A DNA stretch of 64,000 nucleotides, taken from NCBI RefSeq assembly GCF_965233615.1, contig NZ_OZ247495.1; one strand, 5' to 3'. This DNA is from Pelagibius sp028280305. GTDB lineage: Bacteria; Pseudomonadota; Alphaproteobacteria; Kiloniellales; Kiloniellaceae. The notes under the pieces were generated by a model. That model was not told where the DNA came from. It ran no database searches and worked only from the letters and a program-made list of their open reading frames with translations. A program made the position numbers and the translations under genes. Below are positions 1 through 8,435 of this stretch, piece after piece. Each line of letters starts with the position of its first letter. Position 1 is the stretch's first letter.

Positions 1-878
1 TGGTGTCCGGGAAAACTAGGCAATGCCGGATGGCATACCTCCAGAACCAGTGGGTGCTGGCCAAGAAATTCCGCCAAGTGCTGGGCTGTCTCGTTGATCC
101 GGGAAAGACGTACTTCGGCCGACTCCAAGCCCCGCAGCACCAACGAACAATCGTCGGGAGACACACCGACCCCAAGTTCGTGCATGACCCGGTGAACATC
201 CTCTGCGATATCTTTATCGCGGATACTTATACTCCCCATGATCACGTCGGAATGGCCGGACAGGTACTTCGTCAAGGCCTCAATGACAACATCGACACCA
301 AGATCTAGGGGTTTGCAAAAAAATGGAGTCGCCCAAGAATTATCGCAGCCGACCCGTGCGCCCGCGGACCGGGCCAATGCAGTAGTAGCTTTTATATCTT
401 CAACATCCATAGTCAACGATGCAGGTGACTCGATCCAGACAAGGGCCACATTGCCGTTATCGAAGTCGTCGGCTGTCAGGCTGTTGGGTTCATAAAAACG
501 GCACTCGATTCCGAATGATGCAAGCAAGCCGTTCGCAAAGCGGCGCACCGGGCCGTACACATTATGCGGCAATAGAACGATCTGACCGGGTTTAACACAG
601 CCGAGGATCGACACCGTGATCGCCTGTAATCCAGACGGGGTAAGAAAGGTCTCGGTTGCACCATGAAGCGCCGAAACCTGGCGCTCCGTTTCCTGTGTCG
701 TCGGGGTGCCATTCAGACCGTAGGAATATCCTTTTCGCCCCAGGCTGCTGCGCCCTGAAAATGCCTCGAGACCGTCGAAAACCACCGTTGATCCACGCAC
801 CGTAGGCGGCGTTAGCGCAGCAAACCCGTGCGTTTTGTACACCCCGGGCCGGCGCCCGCTGAAATCCGCGTCGCTCAT
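1..878 (-). CDS. PLP-dependent cystathionine beta-lyase/gamma-synthase family protein (partial, C-terminus outside window)
   Basis: Only the first 292 codons lie in the window. Reading leftward from the ATG at 878 there is one uninterrupted frame of Cys/Met-metabolism PLP enzyme type: a YSYGLNGTPTTQ motif near residue 51, TPSGLQA near 80 (phosphate-binding region), CDNSWATP near 178, and the cofactor lysine in ALTKYLSGHSD at Lys204. Family members cleave or form C-S bonds of cystathionine-like amino acids, or act as methionine gamma-lyases. The start lies 6 nt after the stop of the ABC transporter ATPase gene, so it is probably the last gene of that transport operon. Linkage to an ectoine-type transporter is unusual and suggests the transported compound or its product is an amino acid with a beta- or gamma-leaving group; that is inference. 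The exact reaction cannot be assigned. Confidence 0.85.
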   Translation of the reverse strand, partial: MSDADFSGRRPGVYKTHGFAALTPPTVRGSTVVFDGLEAFSGRSSLGRKGYSYGLNGTPTTQETERQVSALHGATETFLTPSGLQAITVSILGCVKPGQIVLLPHNVYGPVRRFANGLLASFGIECRFYEPNSLTADDFDNGNVALVWIESPASLTMDVEDIKATTALARSAGARVGCDNSWATPFFCKPLDLGVDVVIEALTKYLSGHSDVIMGSISIRDKDIAEDVHRVMHELGVGVSPDDCSLVLRGLESAEVRLSRINETAQHLAEFLGQHPLVLEVCHPALPSFPGH

Positions 879-884
879 GCTGAT

Positions 885-1637
885 CTACAGAACCTGACTG
901 AGGAAAAGTTGCGCACGTTCCGTTCTCGGAGAAGAGAAAAACTGTTCCGGTTTGGCGATTTCAACGATTTCACCTGCATCCATGAAGATGATCCTGTCGG
1001 CGACTTTTCTTGCAAAACCCATTTCGTGCGTAACGCAGATCATCGTATTTCCCTCGTTCGCGACGCTGACCATGACATCAAGCACTTCATTGATCATCTC
1101 AGGATCCAGCGCGGACGTCGGCTCGTCGAACAGCAAAATTTCCGGATGCATGCAGAGCGCCCGCGCGATCGCGGCGCGCTGTTGCTGACCGCCAGACAAC
1201 TGGCTCGGGTATTTGCGCGCCTGATCCTCAATTCGGACTTTCCTGAGGTATGCCATCGCGGAGGCTTCTAGTTCGGCGGCCGTACCTTTTTTTAGCAGTC
1301 GCGGGGCGAGTGTACAGTTCTGAAGCACCGTCATGTGCGGAAACAGATTGAAGCTCTGGAACACCATGCCGGTGCTTTTTCGCGGGTCGTTGGGGCCGGT
1401 GTCTGATTGATCGACGGTGCGACCGAATATCGACAACTCACCGCCCTGAAACGTCTCAAGACCATTGATGCATCGGATCAGAGTCGACTTGCCCGAGCCG
1501 GACGGGCCGCATACGACAACGCGCTCTCCTTTTTTTATCTCCAACTCGATATCGCGGAGGGCAAGAAAATTCCCGTAGGATTTTTGTATGTTCCGAACCG
1601 AAATGGCGGCCTGAGATACATCTGTTATGGCGTTCAT
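885..1637 (-). CDS. Polar amino acid/ectoine-type ABC transporter ATP-binding protein
   Basis: This 250-residue ABC ATPase has Walker A GPSGSGKST (residues 44-52), the signature LSGGQQQR, Walker B ILLFDEPTSALDP and the switch-loop histidine in CVTHEMGFA, all intact. It belongs to the GlnQ/HisP type that powers uptake of polar amino acids and, in EhuA, ectoines. The ATG at 1637 is preferred because it follows the permease stop at 1660 after a short gap with a GAAAG element upstream; a longer in-frame start at 1694 would overlap the permease. It is the fourth gene of the minus-strand operon: binding protein, permease, permease, ATPase, PLP lyase. Function in uptake is secure; the EhuA assignment rests on its neighbour, the binding protein. 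Confidence 0.9.
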   Translation of the reverse strand: MNAITDVSQAAISVRNIQKSYGNFLALRDIELEIKKGERVVVCGPSGSGKSTLIRCINGLETFQGGELSIFGRTVDQSDTGPNDPRKSTGMVFQSFNLFPHMTVLQNCTLAPRLLKKGTAAELEASAMAYLRKVRIEDQARKYPSQLSGGQQQRAAIARALCMHPEILLFDEPTSALDPEMINEVLDVMVSVANEGNTMICVTHEMGFARKVADRIIFMDAGEIVEIAKPEQFFSSPRTERAQLFLSQVL

Positions 1638-1659
1638 GGCATTGCTTTCGGTCTGATTG

Positions 1660-2319
1660 TCAGCGTTTGAGCGAAGCCTGCATTTTCTTTTCAAGCCGGT
1701 GAACCAGTTGAGCGATCACAAGGGCAAGGCACAGGAAGATGATCCCCACGACGAGAACCGGCTCGGCATATCGGAACGTGTCGGACGCGAGATCGAAGGC
1801 GACACCAAGCATTTCCGGAACCGCGATAACGGCGAGGTATGGGGTCGCTTTCAGGATCGACACGAAATAGTTCCCCATCGGGGCGGCGATGTTGCGCAGC
1901 ATCTGCGGGGCGATAACATGAAAAATCGTATTCAACGGCGAGATATGAAGCGCACGCGCCGCATCCCACTGACCGCGCGGAATGGCATCGATCCCCGCTT
2001 TGAAAACTTCCGCGAGATATCCGCTGAAATAAATGCTGAGGCCAAGCACCCCCACCACCATGGGAGGCAGGGTGAGGCCGTAGAACGGGAGAACGAAAAA
2101 CAGAAAATAGAGTTGCGCCAAGACGGGTGTCGAGCGAACGAAATCGATCAAGAACCGCATCGAATAACCGGGCATTTTTCCGGTCCGCCGTACGATCTCC
2201 ATGGTAAACGCCAGGATGGTCGCGCCGGCACAGCTCAGCACAGTAACGTAAAGGGTCGTCCCGATGGCGCCGAGAATGTGAGGAATGACCTCAATCGCGT
2301 AATCGATAGAAAAGCCCAT
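1660..2319 (-). CDS. Polar amino acid/ectoine-type ABC transporter permease (second)
   Basis: This 219-residue inner-membrane permease of the HisM/GlnP family has several hydrophobic segments and the cytoplasmic coupling loop with a conserved Gly (ARALHISPLNTIFHVIAPQMLRN, in two parts). The ATG at 2319 begins MGFSIDYAIEVIPHIL, a typical N-terminus for this family, and sits one nucleotide after the stop of the preceding permease, so the two are translationally coupled. The longer frame from 2451 only adds low-complexity residues read out of phase from the neighbour gene and is rejected. It pairs with the 2321-2968 permease to form the heterodimeric channel driven by the 885-1637 ATPase, and would correspond to EhuD if the ectoine assignment is right. 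Confidence 0.88.
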   Translation of the reverse strand: MGFSIDYAIEVIPHILGAIGTTLYVTVLSCAGATILAFTMEIVRRTGKMPGYSMRFLIDFVRSTPVLAQLYFLFFVLPFYGLTLPPMVVGVLGLSIYFSGYLAEVFKAGIDAIPRGQWDAARALHISPLNTIFHVIAPQMLRNIAAPMGNYFVSILKATPYLAVIAVPEMLGVAFDLASDTFRYAEPVLVVGIIFLCLALVIAQLVHRLEKKMQASLKR

Positions 2320-2320
2320 C

Positions 2321-2968
2321 TCAGGCTCGCTTTGCGCCAGATATCCGGCCTTCAACAAAACGCCCGAATATGGTGATGGGGTAACAGATGATGAAGTAAG
2401 CGAGCAGGAGACCGGAATAGATGCCGACCGGGTTGTATTCGATCTGCGCAATCTCTTTGGCTCGCGCGGTCATGTCGACCAGCGTGATCAGGGAGACGAG
2501 CGCGGTGCCCTTGATGAGTTGGATCCAAAGGTTGATGAACGTCGGAATCATGGACACGAGTGCCTGCGGCAACTCGATATAGAAAAGAACGTGAACTCGT
2601 GATAGCCCCAACGCCTTGCCGGCTTCGGCTTGTCCTGCGTCCAGGCTCTGAAGGGCCCCTCGCACGGCCTGGCTGCCGTATCCGCCGGTATTCAGGCCGA
2701 GCACCATGGACCCCACAACGAATGCCGAAAACCGGATATCGAAAGCGGGCAACGAGTAATAAAAAACGAACAACAGGATAACGACCGGTGACGACCGCCA
2801 AAACTCGATTACCGCAGTGACGGCCACATAAGCTGCCCCGCGGGCAAAAAACTGAAGTATTCCAAAAAGAAAGGCGAAGGGAACCGCATACAGCAACCCG
2901 ACGATTACGACGAGTGATGTGATGCGGAACCCTTCGAAGATTCCGAGCATCATGTCTAGAAAGCTCAT
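2321..2968 (-). CDS. Polar amino acid/ectoine-type ABC transporter permease (first)
   Basis: This 215-residue integral membrane protein of the HisM/GlnP family has an N-terminal periplasmic end, about five hydrophobic helices and the EAGKALGLSRVHVLFYIELPQA coupling-loop region (about residues 106-128) that contacts the ATPase. The sequence EFWRSSPVVILLFVFYYSLP is the usual family motif before the third helix. It follows the periplasmic binding protein by 40 nt and precedes the second permease by one nucleotide, as expected for a four-component ABC importer. It would be the EhuC counterpart if the substrate is an ectoine-like compound. Confidence 0.88.
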   Translation of the reverse strand: MSFLDMMLGIFEGFRITSLVVIVGLLYAVPFAFLFGILQFFARGAAYVAVTAVIEFWRSSPVVILLFVFYYSLPAFDIRFSAFVVGSMVLGLNTGGYGSQAVRGALQSLDAGQAEAGKALGLSRVHVLFYIELPQALVSMIPTFINLWIQLIKGTALVSLITLVDMTARAKEIAQIEYNPVGIYSGLLLAYFIICYPITIFGRFVEGRISGAKRA

Positions 2969-3008
2969 GGCTTGCTCGGGTCAAGGAGACGTCGGATGTG
3001 CTCTGGTG

Positions 3009-3905
3009 TTATTTTGCATCGCCTGCGCACAAAGCCTGATAACCGATGTCAGCCGGCGCTTTTTCCTGTTTGGAAAAGTCGTTGCGGGCCATGATTTCGT
3101 CGAAAGTACCCGCCGCCCGCAGCTTGGTCAGTTGTTCATTGAAAAGATCCCGCAGGTCGGCGTCCTCTTTGCGGAAGGCGACCGCCGCGTACCCGGCTTT
3201 TTCCTTGCCGTCCGGCAAGATCAATCCGGTAAAGGGTATCGCACGTTCGATCCCTTTGACGTTTGGGTCCATCGCAACCTTGTTGGCCGTCGCGGCGGAA
3301 AACGCGATCGCATCCACCCGACCGGCGACCAACGCTGAAATCGTCGCTTCGGTATTTTGGAACAGCGATATCTGATCCTCGGTTACGCCAGCGGCCATGG
3401 CATTCTTCGACTGAACACTGCCGCGCGATGCGCCGAACTTGATCTCCTTGTTCGCGGCGATCATCTCGTATGACGAGATCCTTTCGGGGTTGCCTTCTTT
3501 AACAAGCACCGCATCTGTGAGCCGGAGATCGGGGTTCGCAAACGCCACCAGTTCACAACGTTTGGGTGTGATATACAAACCAGAAGCGATGGCGTCGAAA
3601 CGCGATGCCTGAAGGCCCGGGATCAATGCGCCGAAGTCCGATATAACGAGCTCGACATCCTTGATGCCCAACGAACCGAGCGCGGCAACGACGAGTTCCG
3701 GGTGAAAGCCGGCCGCTTTGCCCGATGCGTCGCGGTAACCCCATGGGGCCTTGTTGTGGACGCCGACAACAATCTTACCACTTTTCAGGACACGTTCCTT
3801 GGTGGGTTCCGCTGCGGCAGGGCTCATTGCGGGAATCAACACCGCGACGACAATTGCTATTAATTTTCCGAGAAAAGAGCGCCCGTTGACGAATTGAACA
3901 GACAT
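3009..3905 (-). CDS. ehuB: ABC transporter substrate-binding protein, ectoine/hydroxyectoine (EhuB-like)
   Basis: A 298-residue periplasmic solute-binding protein with a signal peptide (hydrophobic residues about 12-30, cleavage after the Ala run before EPTKE). The segment PWGYRDASGKAAGFHPELV, followed by GLQASRFDAIASGLYITPKRCE, is the pattern I recognise from EhuB-type ectoine/hydroxyectoine binding proteins within family 3 solute receptors. The ATG at 3905 is chosen over a GTG two codons earlier because AGGAGG lies 5 nt upstream of it. The gene leads the minus-strand transport operon and faces a divergent HutC-type regulator. Ectoine specificity is inferred from similarity and from the degradative genes on the other side. 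The ligand could be a related cyclic or acylated amino acid. Confidence 0.8.
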   Translation of the reverse strand: MSVQFVNGRSFLGKLIAIVVAVLIPAMSPAAAEPTKERVLKSGKIVVGVHNKAPWGYRDASGKAAGFHPELVVAALGSLGIKDVELVISDFGALIPGLQASRFDAIASGLYITPKRCELVAFANPDLRLTDAVLVKEGNPERISSYEMIAANKEIKFGASRGSVQSKNAMAAGVTEDQISLFQNTEATISALVAGRVDAIAFSAATANKVAMDPNVKGIERAIPFTGLILPDGKEKAGYAAVAFRKEDADLRDLFNEQLTKLRAAGTFDEIMARNDFSKQEKAPADIGYQALCAGDAK

Positions 3906-3930
3906 GGTCACCTCCTATATTGACATGACT

Positions 3931-3958
3931 GGTATACCTAATATAAAAAGTATGTCAA
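3931..3958 (-). promoter_or_regulatory. Promoter of the ectoine-type transport operon with overlapping GGTATACC operator
   Basis: On the minus strand TTGACA (3953-3958) is followed after 16 nt by TATACC (3931-3936), a good -35/-10 pair. The -10 hexamer lies inside the perfect palindrome GGTATACC (3931-3938), which has the shape of a GntR/HutC-family operator. The element sits between ehuB (start 3905) and the divergent GntR gene (start 4061), so repression by that regulator is the simplest reading. Confidence 0.6.
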
Positions 3959-4060
3959 GCCTTGGTGTCCGAGCTCGATTGTCGAGTTGATGATGCCGAA
4001 ACCAGATATCCGTGTCCCCGCGCCCGTGGGGACCGAATTTCATCCAAAGGAGGTCGGGCG

Positions 4061-4804
4061 ATGGCCGATCGAAAGAACCTCAGCGGAATCCGGGTGGAAG
4101 GCAGCACGCCGTTGTATGCAGAGGTTAGGGCGGTCATCGCAGAGCGTATCGACGAAGGTGAATACGCACCAAGCGATCCATTGCCCTCAGCTTCGGCGCT
4201 GGCGAAAGAATTCGGTGTCAGCCTGATCACAGTCAAACGTGCACTCAAGGAACTCAAGAACGAGGGGCTGTTAACGTCCCGGGCGGGGCTTGGAACATTC
4301 GTTAAACGCCCGCGGAAATTTGTTCGCGATTTCAATGTTTCTTTGAATTCCATGGCGGACGTTCAGCGCCTGGGGTTTTCATCTCGGATCGAACTCATTT
4401 CCGTCGGCCTGGAAAAACCTAATCTGCCGCCGGCGGAAGGAGACGATTTGCCGGATACGGATATGCTCTGCGTCAAGAAGCTGATCCATGCAGACGATAG
4501 CCCGGTCATGTATGACGTTTCGTACGTATCCGAGGACCTCGGCGAGGAATTTCGTGAAACCATACGTAAGAGCCTAATTTACGACGCGCTCGAGAGAATG
4601 GACATCCGCGTCAAGAAAGTCGATCTGACGATCGAGGCGGCACCGGCATCTGCGGAAACGCAGCGCTATTGCAATGTCCCGAACGGATATCCCTGCCTTG
4701 TGCGGCGATATCGGTATCGAACGTCGCGCGCCGGACTTTATGTCGTCGGCCAGGTCGAATCGCCGTTCGACCGACTTTCATGCACGTTATCGATGGAGCG
4801 CTAA
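4061..4804 (+). CDS. GntR-family transcriptional regulator, HutC type (UTRA domain)
   Basis: A 247-residue regulator with an N-terminal winged helix (PLYAEVRAVIAERI to the wing ending RAGLGTFV, about residues 14-80) and a C-terminal UTRA ligand-binding domain, ending VVGQVESPFDRLSCTLSMER. The ATG at 4061 is chosen because a near-perfect Shine-Dalgarno, AAAGGAGG, precedes it by about 8 nt; the frame is open 33 codons further upstream without such a signal. It is divergent from the ehuB operon and the first gene of a plus-strand operon with an M24 hydrolase, a MmgE/PrpD protein and a deacylase. It probably senses the substrate or an early intermediate. Known ectoine loci use EnuR (MocR-type) or AsnC-type regulators, so a HutC-type regulator is a departure. 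Confidence 0.88.
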   Translation: MADRKNLSGIRVEGSTPLYAEVRAVIAERIDEGEYAPSDPLPSASALAKEFGVSLITVKRALKELKNEGLLTSRAGLGTFVKRPRKFVRDFNVSLNSMADVQRLGFSSRIELISVGLEKPNLPPAEGDDLPDTDMLCVKKLIHADDSPVMYDVSYVSEDLGEEFRETIRKSLIYDALERMDIRVKKVDLTIEAAPASAETQRYCNVPNGYPCLVRRYRYRTSRAGLYVVGQVESPFDRLSCTLSMER

Positions 4805-4806
4805 AG

Positions 4807-5982
4807 GTGGCGGTGAGTCTCGCGACCTCCGATGCCCATCAGCCGTTGGCGAACGATTGCGTCGACCGGTTGCGCGCCGCGATGTCGGCGGAAGACATCG
4901 ACGTCCTCGTCCTCACGGACACAACGAACATCGAGTACTTTTTCGGGTATTCGACGCTGACGTGGCAATACAAGGCTCGCCCGATTTTCGGGATCATCTC
5001 GCACGATCGGATGGAGTTGCTGGCTGCGCACACCGAGCAGCGAAACATTGAACAAGTCGCAAGGCCCTTCGGCTCCGCCTATTACGATGGATACTTGGAA
5101 GAGGCTTGCGCACTCGCCCATGATCGTATTTCTGCTCAGAATATCCAGGCAAATGGCATTGCCGCCATAGATTACGGACAGGATTTCTTCGGCTTCGGCA
5201 GTCTCGAGTTGCTTGACGTACTGCGCAGCCTTTTCCGAGACGGTCGCGTCGTTTCCGGTGGAACAGTGATCTGGCAGGTTCGTCGGGTTAAAAGTGAAGT
5301 CGAGGCAGAGCGAAAGCGCGATGCCTTCTCCATCGTCAACCGGGCCTTCGACAATGTCATCGCGAATACCTGCCTCGGCATCTCCGAAACTGATCTCTAC
5401 CGCCGCCTCCAGTCGGAATTTTTCCTCGAAGGCGCCGAAACGGCACCTCGGATTGCCATGACCTTCGGTCGCGGGGACTTCGTATACAACAGGCCGCCCG
5501 GTAGGCGGCGGCTTGCCGAGGGCGATTATCTTTGGACCGACTTCCGCGCCACGGTTGGAGGTTTTCCAGCCGATAGGAACCGCATCGCACGTGGCGGTGA
5601 GCCGGAACCTTGGGAGCGCGACACCTACAAAAAGGTCCGCGACGTCACGATAGGCATTGCCTCTGGGATCCGTGCGGGGCAGTTGACGGGAGACGTGTTC
5701 GAACGATTTCTCGCGCTTTGGGGTGAGTATGACTTGCCCGCGCCCTACAAAAACCTAAAGCGGATCGGCCACGGTGGCGGGCGGGATGTCACAGAACCCC
5801 CGTCACTCTCTCGTGGGGGCACCGAACTGATCGAGGCCGGAATGATCCTGCATATCGAGCCGAAGCTTGAGATGCAGGGCGCCGTTTTCCAGTTCGAAGA
5901 AGTGGTATTCGTGACGGATACCGGCGTCGAGTTTCTGAGCGAATTTTCGCCGAAGGAGTTGCCGGTGATCCGCGCAGACTGA
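4807..5982 (+). CDS. M24 family metallohydrolase (pita-bread fold), candidate ectoine hydrolase (EutD/DoeA-like)
   Basis: This 391-residue protein has a creatinase-type N-terminal domain (NIEYFFGYSTLTWQYKARP region, about residues 42-60) and a C-terminal pita-bread domain. The metal ligands are recognisable: two Asp in LWTDFRATVGGFPADRNR, His in KRIGHGGGRD, Glu in LHIEPKLE and Glu in QFEEVVFV. EutD/DoeA proteins of this fold open the ectoine ring, and their genes neighbour EutE/DoeB deacylases as here, so ring hydrolysis is plausible. An Xaa-Pro peptidase or creatinase-like role is the alternative. The GTG at 4807 directly follows the regulator stop and has GGAG about 8 nt upstream; an ATG at 4780 inside the regulator gene would add nine residues. 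Confidence 0.82.
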   Translation: MAVSLATSDAHQPLANDCVDRLRAAMSAEDIDVLVLTDTTNIEYFFGYSTLTWQYKARPIFGIISHDRMELLAAHTEQRNIEQVARPFGSAYYDGYLEEACALAHDRISAQNIQANGIAAIDYGQDFFGFGSLELLDVLRSLFRDGRVVSGGTVIWQVRRVKSEVEAERKRDAFSIVNRAFDNVIANTCLGISETDLYRRLQSEFFLEGAETAPRIAMTFGRGDFVYNRPPGRRRLAEGDYLWTDFRATVGGFPADRNRIARGGEPEPWERDTYKKVRDVTIGIASGIRAGQLTGDVFERFLALWGEYDLPAPYKNLKRIGHGGGRDVTEPPSLSRGGTELIEAGMILHIEPKLEMQGAVFQFEEVVFVTDTGVEFLSEFSPKELPVIRAD

Positions 5983-5987
5983 CGCAC

Positions 5988-7364
5988 ATGATCACTTCAT
6001 ACATGACGGAAAGACTGGCGGAATTCGCCCTGGGATTGGACGCGGGCAAGACGACGCCGCAGCGCCGAAACCTGTTGCGGAAAGCCATCCTGGATACGGT
6101 GGTCAGTGCCATCGCCGGGACGGCGACTGTAAATGCCCGTCAGTCCGCGGCCGCGTCAGCAGGTTTATTTGGCAAGGGAAATGCAGCGGTTTGGGGCACG
6201 GATACGTCCCAATCCGTCGCAGGCGCTATCTTCGCGAACTGCGCAGCCGCCAGCGCGCTGGACGTAGACGACGGGCACCGGGGCGCGAGCGGACATGCCG
6301 GGGCCGCCATCGTGCCGGCTGCCCTGACATACGGATCCGAAATCGGCGTCTCAGGGACCGACGTCCTGAATGCAATACTCGCCGGATACGAGGTCGCGCT
6401 TCGTGTTGGGGCAGCCCGGCGGCGCCACGACAACATGAGCTTTGCGAGCGGCCGCTGGGCGGGTTATGGCGTCGCAGCGGCGCTCGGCCGCTTGGCAGGA
6501 TTGTCGCGCAGTCAACTCGCGCATGCGATCGCCATCGCAGGTACGGAGGCGCCTATGAATTTGCCGCAAGGCGACTACGCGACGGTGAGTTCGGTGAAAG
6601 GAAGCAGCCCATGGTCGTCAATCACAGCATTTGGCGCCATGCTGCGCGCGCGGGAAGGTGCGACGGGTCCCATCGACATTTTGGATCGGCCGCACGCGTT
6701 CGATAAGAATATATTGTCCTCTAACCTTGGAGAGTGTTTCGAGTTCGACCAGATTTATTTCAAGCCTTATGCCTCCTGCCGATACACCCATCCGGCCGTC
6801 GACGCCATTCTCGACATTCGCGAAAATCCGACCTTCGACCCGACCAAGATAGAGCACGTCGAAGTCCGAATCTTTCCCGAAGCTCGAAAAATCTCGAATG
6901 AGATATCGCCGAAAACGTTGGAGGGGGCGCAGTTCAGCACACCGTTTGTGAGTGCGCTGGCGTTACTATATGGTGCGCCGTCTTTGCGCCCCATGACAGA
7001 AAAATCGTTGTCTAATAGCGCTGTCTTGAGACTCGCAGCGTCAATCGATCTGGTCTTTGCGGATGAGTTCCGCGGGGTCTTTCCCGGCAAGACGCCGGCG
7101 ACTGTGAAGGTGAGCGCAGACGGCCAAGAATTCTCGAGCACGATTATCGATCCGCTGGGTGACCCAGCCAATTCCATGGACGTTGATCATCTCTCCAGGA
7201 AGGCGGAGGACCTGCTCCGGAGGACTTTCGCGGCGTCTCGCATCCACGCGATCGTGGATGAGATTAATGATCTCGATGCGGGGGGCGTTGACGATCTGGC
7301 CAGCCTTCTCGCCGCTGCACCTGACCAGGTCAATACGCCGAACCCGGAACGGCTCGCGATATGA
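5988..7364 (+). CDS. MmgE/PrpD family protein
   Basis: A 458-residue member of the MmgE/PrpD family, which includes 2-methylcitrate dehydratase, cis-aconitate decarboxylase and iminodisuccinate epimerase. It shows the family pattern: helical N-terminal half with ALDVDDGHRGASGHAGAAIVPAAL (about residues 88-112), a central KGSSPWSSITAFGAMLRAREGATGP segment and PYASCRYTHPAVDAIL (about 261-276) before the smaller C-terminal domain. It lies 5 nt after the M24 gene and overlaps the next gene by 4 nt, so it belongs to the same operon. MmgE/PrpD is not part of the standard ectoine pathway. It may dehydrate, isomerise or decarboxylate an acid intermediate; the substrate cannot be told from sequence. 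Confidence 0.88.
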   Translation: MITSYMTERLAEFALGLDAGKTTPQRRNLLRKAILDTVVSAIAGTATVNARQSAAASAGLFGKGNAAVWGTDTSQSVAGAIFANCAAASALDVDDGHRGASGHAGAAIVPAALTYGSEIGVSGTDVLNAILAGYEVALRVGAARRRHDNMSFASGRWAGYGVAAALGRLAGLSRSQLAHAIAIAGTEAPMNLPQGDYATVSSVKGSSPWSSITAFGAMLRAREGATGPIDILDRPHAFDKNILSSNLGECFEFDQIYFKPYASCRYTHPAVDAILDIRENPTFDPTKIEHVEVRIFPEARKISNEISPKTLEGAQFSTPFVSALALLYGAPSLRPMTEKSLSNSAVLRLAASIDLVFADEFRGVFPGKTPATVKVSADGQEFSSTIIDPLGDPANSMDVDHLSRKAEDLLRRTFAASRIHAIVDEINDLDAGGVDDLASLLAAAPDQVNTPNPERLAI

Positions 7365-8377
7365 GCAGCACCTCGAGGATCTGGACTGCCTCTGATTTTT
7401 GTGCGCCAGGTAAAACAGCCGACTTTCTCCGCATACCGTACTCGACGACCCGCTCCGCCTATGGATGGTTGCCGACCCCGTTCATCAATGTCAGGGGTGG
7501 GGACGGTCCGTGTGCCGTATTCTTCGCGGGAAATCACGGCGACGAATATGAAGGCCAGGTTGTGTTACGGGAGCTTGCGCAAGAACTCGAACCGGAAAAA
7601 CTTCGCGGTCAAGTTCTGTTGTTTCCGTCGTTGAACTTCTCAGCTGTTCACAATGGTTCCCGGGTATCGCCGTTGGACGGCGGCAATCTGAACCGGCTGT
7701 TTCCCGGCAATCCAGATGGAACGCCGGCCGAAATGCTGGCCCATTACATCGCGGCTGAAATTCTACCGATGGCGGATGTAGTCATTGATCTACATTCGGG
7801 TGGCCGCTCACTCGACTTCTGGCCCTGCGCAGTCGCCCGGTACGGCGACGGGCACACGGACATCGAAAAGAGGAATGTTGAGTTGTTGCGGGCTTTCGGG
7901 GCCCCGATCAGTTACCTGACCACGGGTAAAGCCGGTGGTGCTGGGACGACCCTGGCCGCCGCAGCGCAGTCTCTGGGCATTCCCGCAATCATGACCGAGC
8001 TGGGCGGTGCAGCCGTTATCCGCCAAGAGGGTCTACAGATTGCGAGGCGCGGGGTGCGCCAAGTGCTGGCGGCTTTCGATATAATTGACCTTCCCGCGGA
8101 TAACGTCTCTTCATCAACGCAGTTTATCCGCATGGATAGCCGACGGGATACGATCTATGCACCTGTCGCAGGCCTGTTCGAGCCACTTGTCGAACCCGGT
8201 GACGACGTTGCCGCCGGACAAACGATCGGGCGGCTGCATGATATCGACGATTGTCTGCGCACGCCCATGGAAGTGACGGCTCCCTGCCCCGGCTGGATTG
8301 CCTGCCTACGTTCGGACGCCTTGACGGCGCGTGGTGATTGTTTGTTTCAAATCTTTACAGAGTCGGTGGAGTTGTAG
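7361..8377 (+). CDS. Succinylglutamate desuccinylase/aspartoacylase-family deacylase (EutE/DoeB-like)
   Basis: This 338-residue zinc deacylase has ligands His59 and Glu62 in GNHGDE, His145 in DLHSGG, and the substrate-carboxylate arginine in NLNRLFPG (Arg112). A C-terminal beta domain (TIYAPVAGLFEPLV onward) is typical of the AstE/AspA family. DoeB/EutE of this family removes the acetyl group from N-alpha-acetyl-diaminobutyrate after ectoine ring opening. The gene overlaps the MmgE/PrpD gene by ATGA and is the last in the plus-strand operon. Coupling with an M24 hydrolase and an EhuB-like importer is the strongest argument for an ectoine-type substrate, though a different N-acyl amino acid remains possible. 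Confidence 0.85.
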   Translation: MSSTSRIWTASDFCAPGKTADFLRIPYSTTRSAYGWLPTPFINVRGGDGPCAVFFAGNHGDEYEGQVVLRELAQELEPEKLRGQVLLFPSLNFSAVHNGSRVSPLDGGNLNRLFPGNPDGTPAEMLAHYIAAEILPMADVVIDLHSGGRSLDFWPCAVARYGDGHTDIEKRNVELLRAFGAPISYLTTGKAGGAGTTLAAAAQSLGIPAIMTELGGAAVIRQEGLQIARRGVRQVLAAFDIIDLPADNVSSSTQFIRMDSRRDTIYAPVAGLFEPLVEPGDDVAAGQTIGRLHDIDDCLRTPMEVTAPCPGWIACLRSDALTARGDCLFQIFTESVEL

Positions 8378-8392
8378 TCTCGACAACTTTAT
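8370..8392 (+). terminator. Possible weak terminator after the deacylase gene
   Basis: AGTTGT and ACAACT flank a 7-nt loop at the stop codon of the deacylase gene, followed by TTTATA. The stem is only 6 bp, so this is tentative. Confidence 0.3.
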
Positions 8393-8435
8393 ACAGCGCT
8401 ATTGAATGCCTATTGATCTAAAGGGATGGAGTTTT

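Noticed and set aside
1657..2376. 239-residue plus-strand open frame
   Set aside because: Antisense to the permease genes; highly charged with no family pattern.
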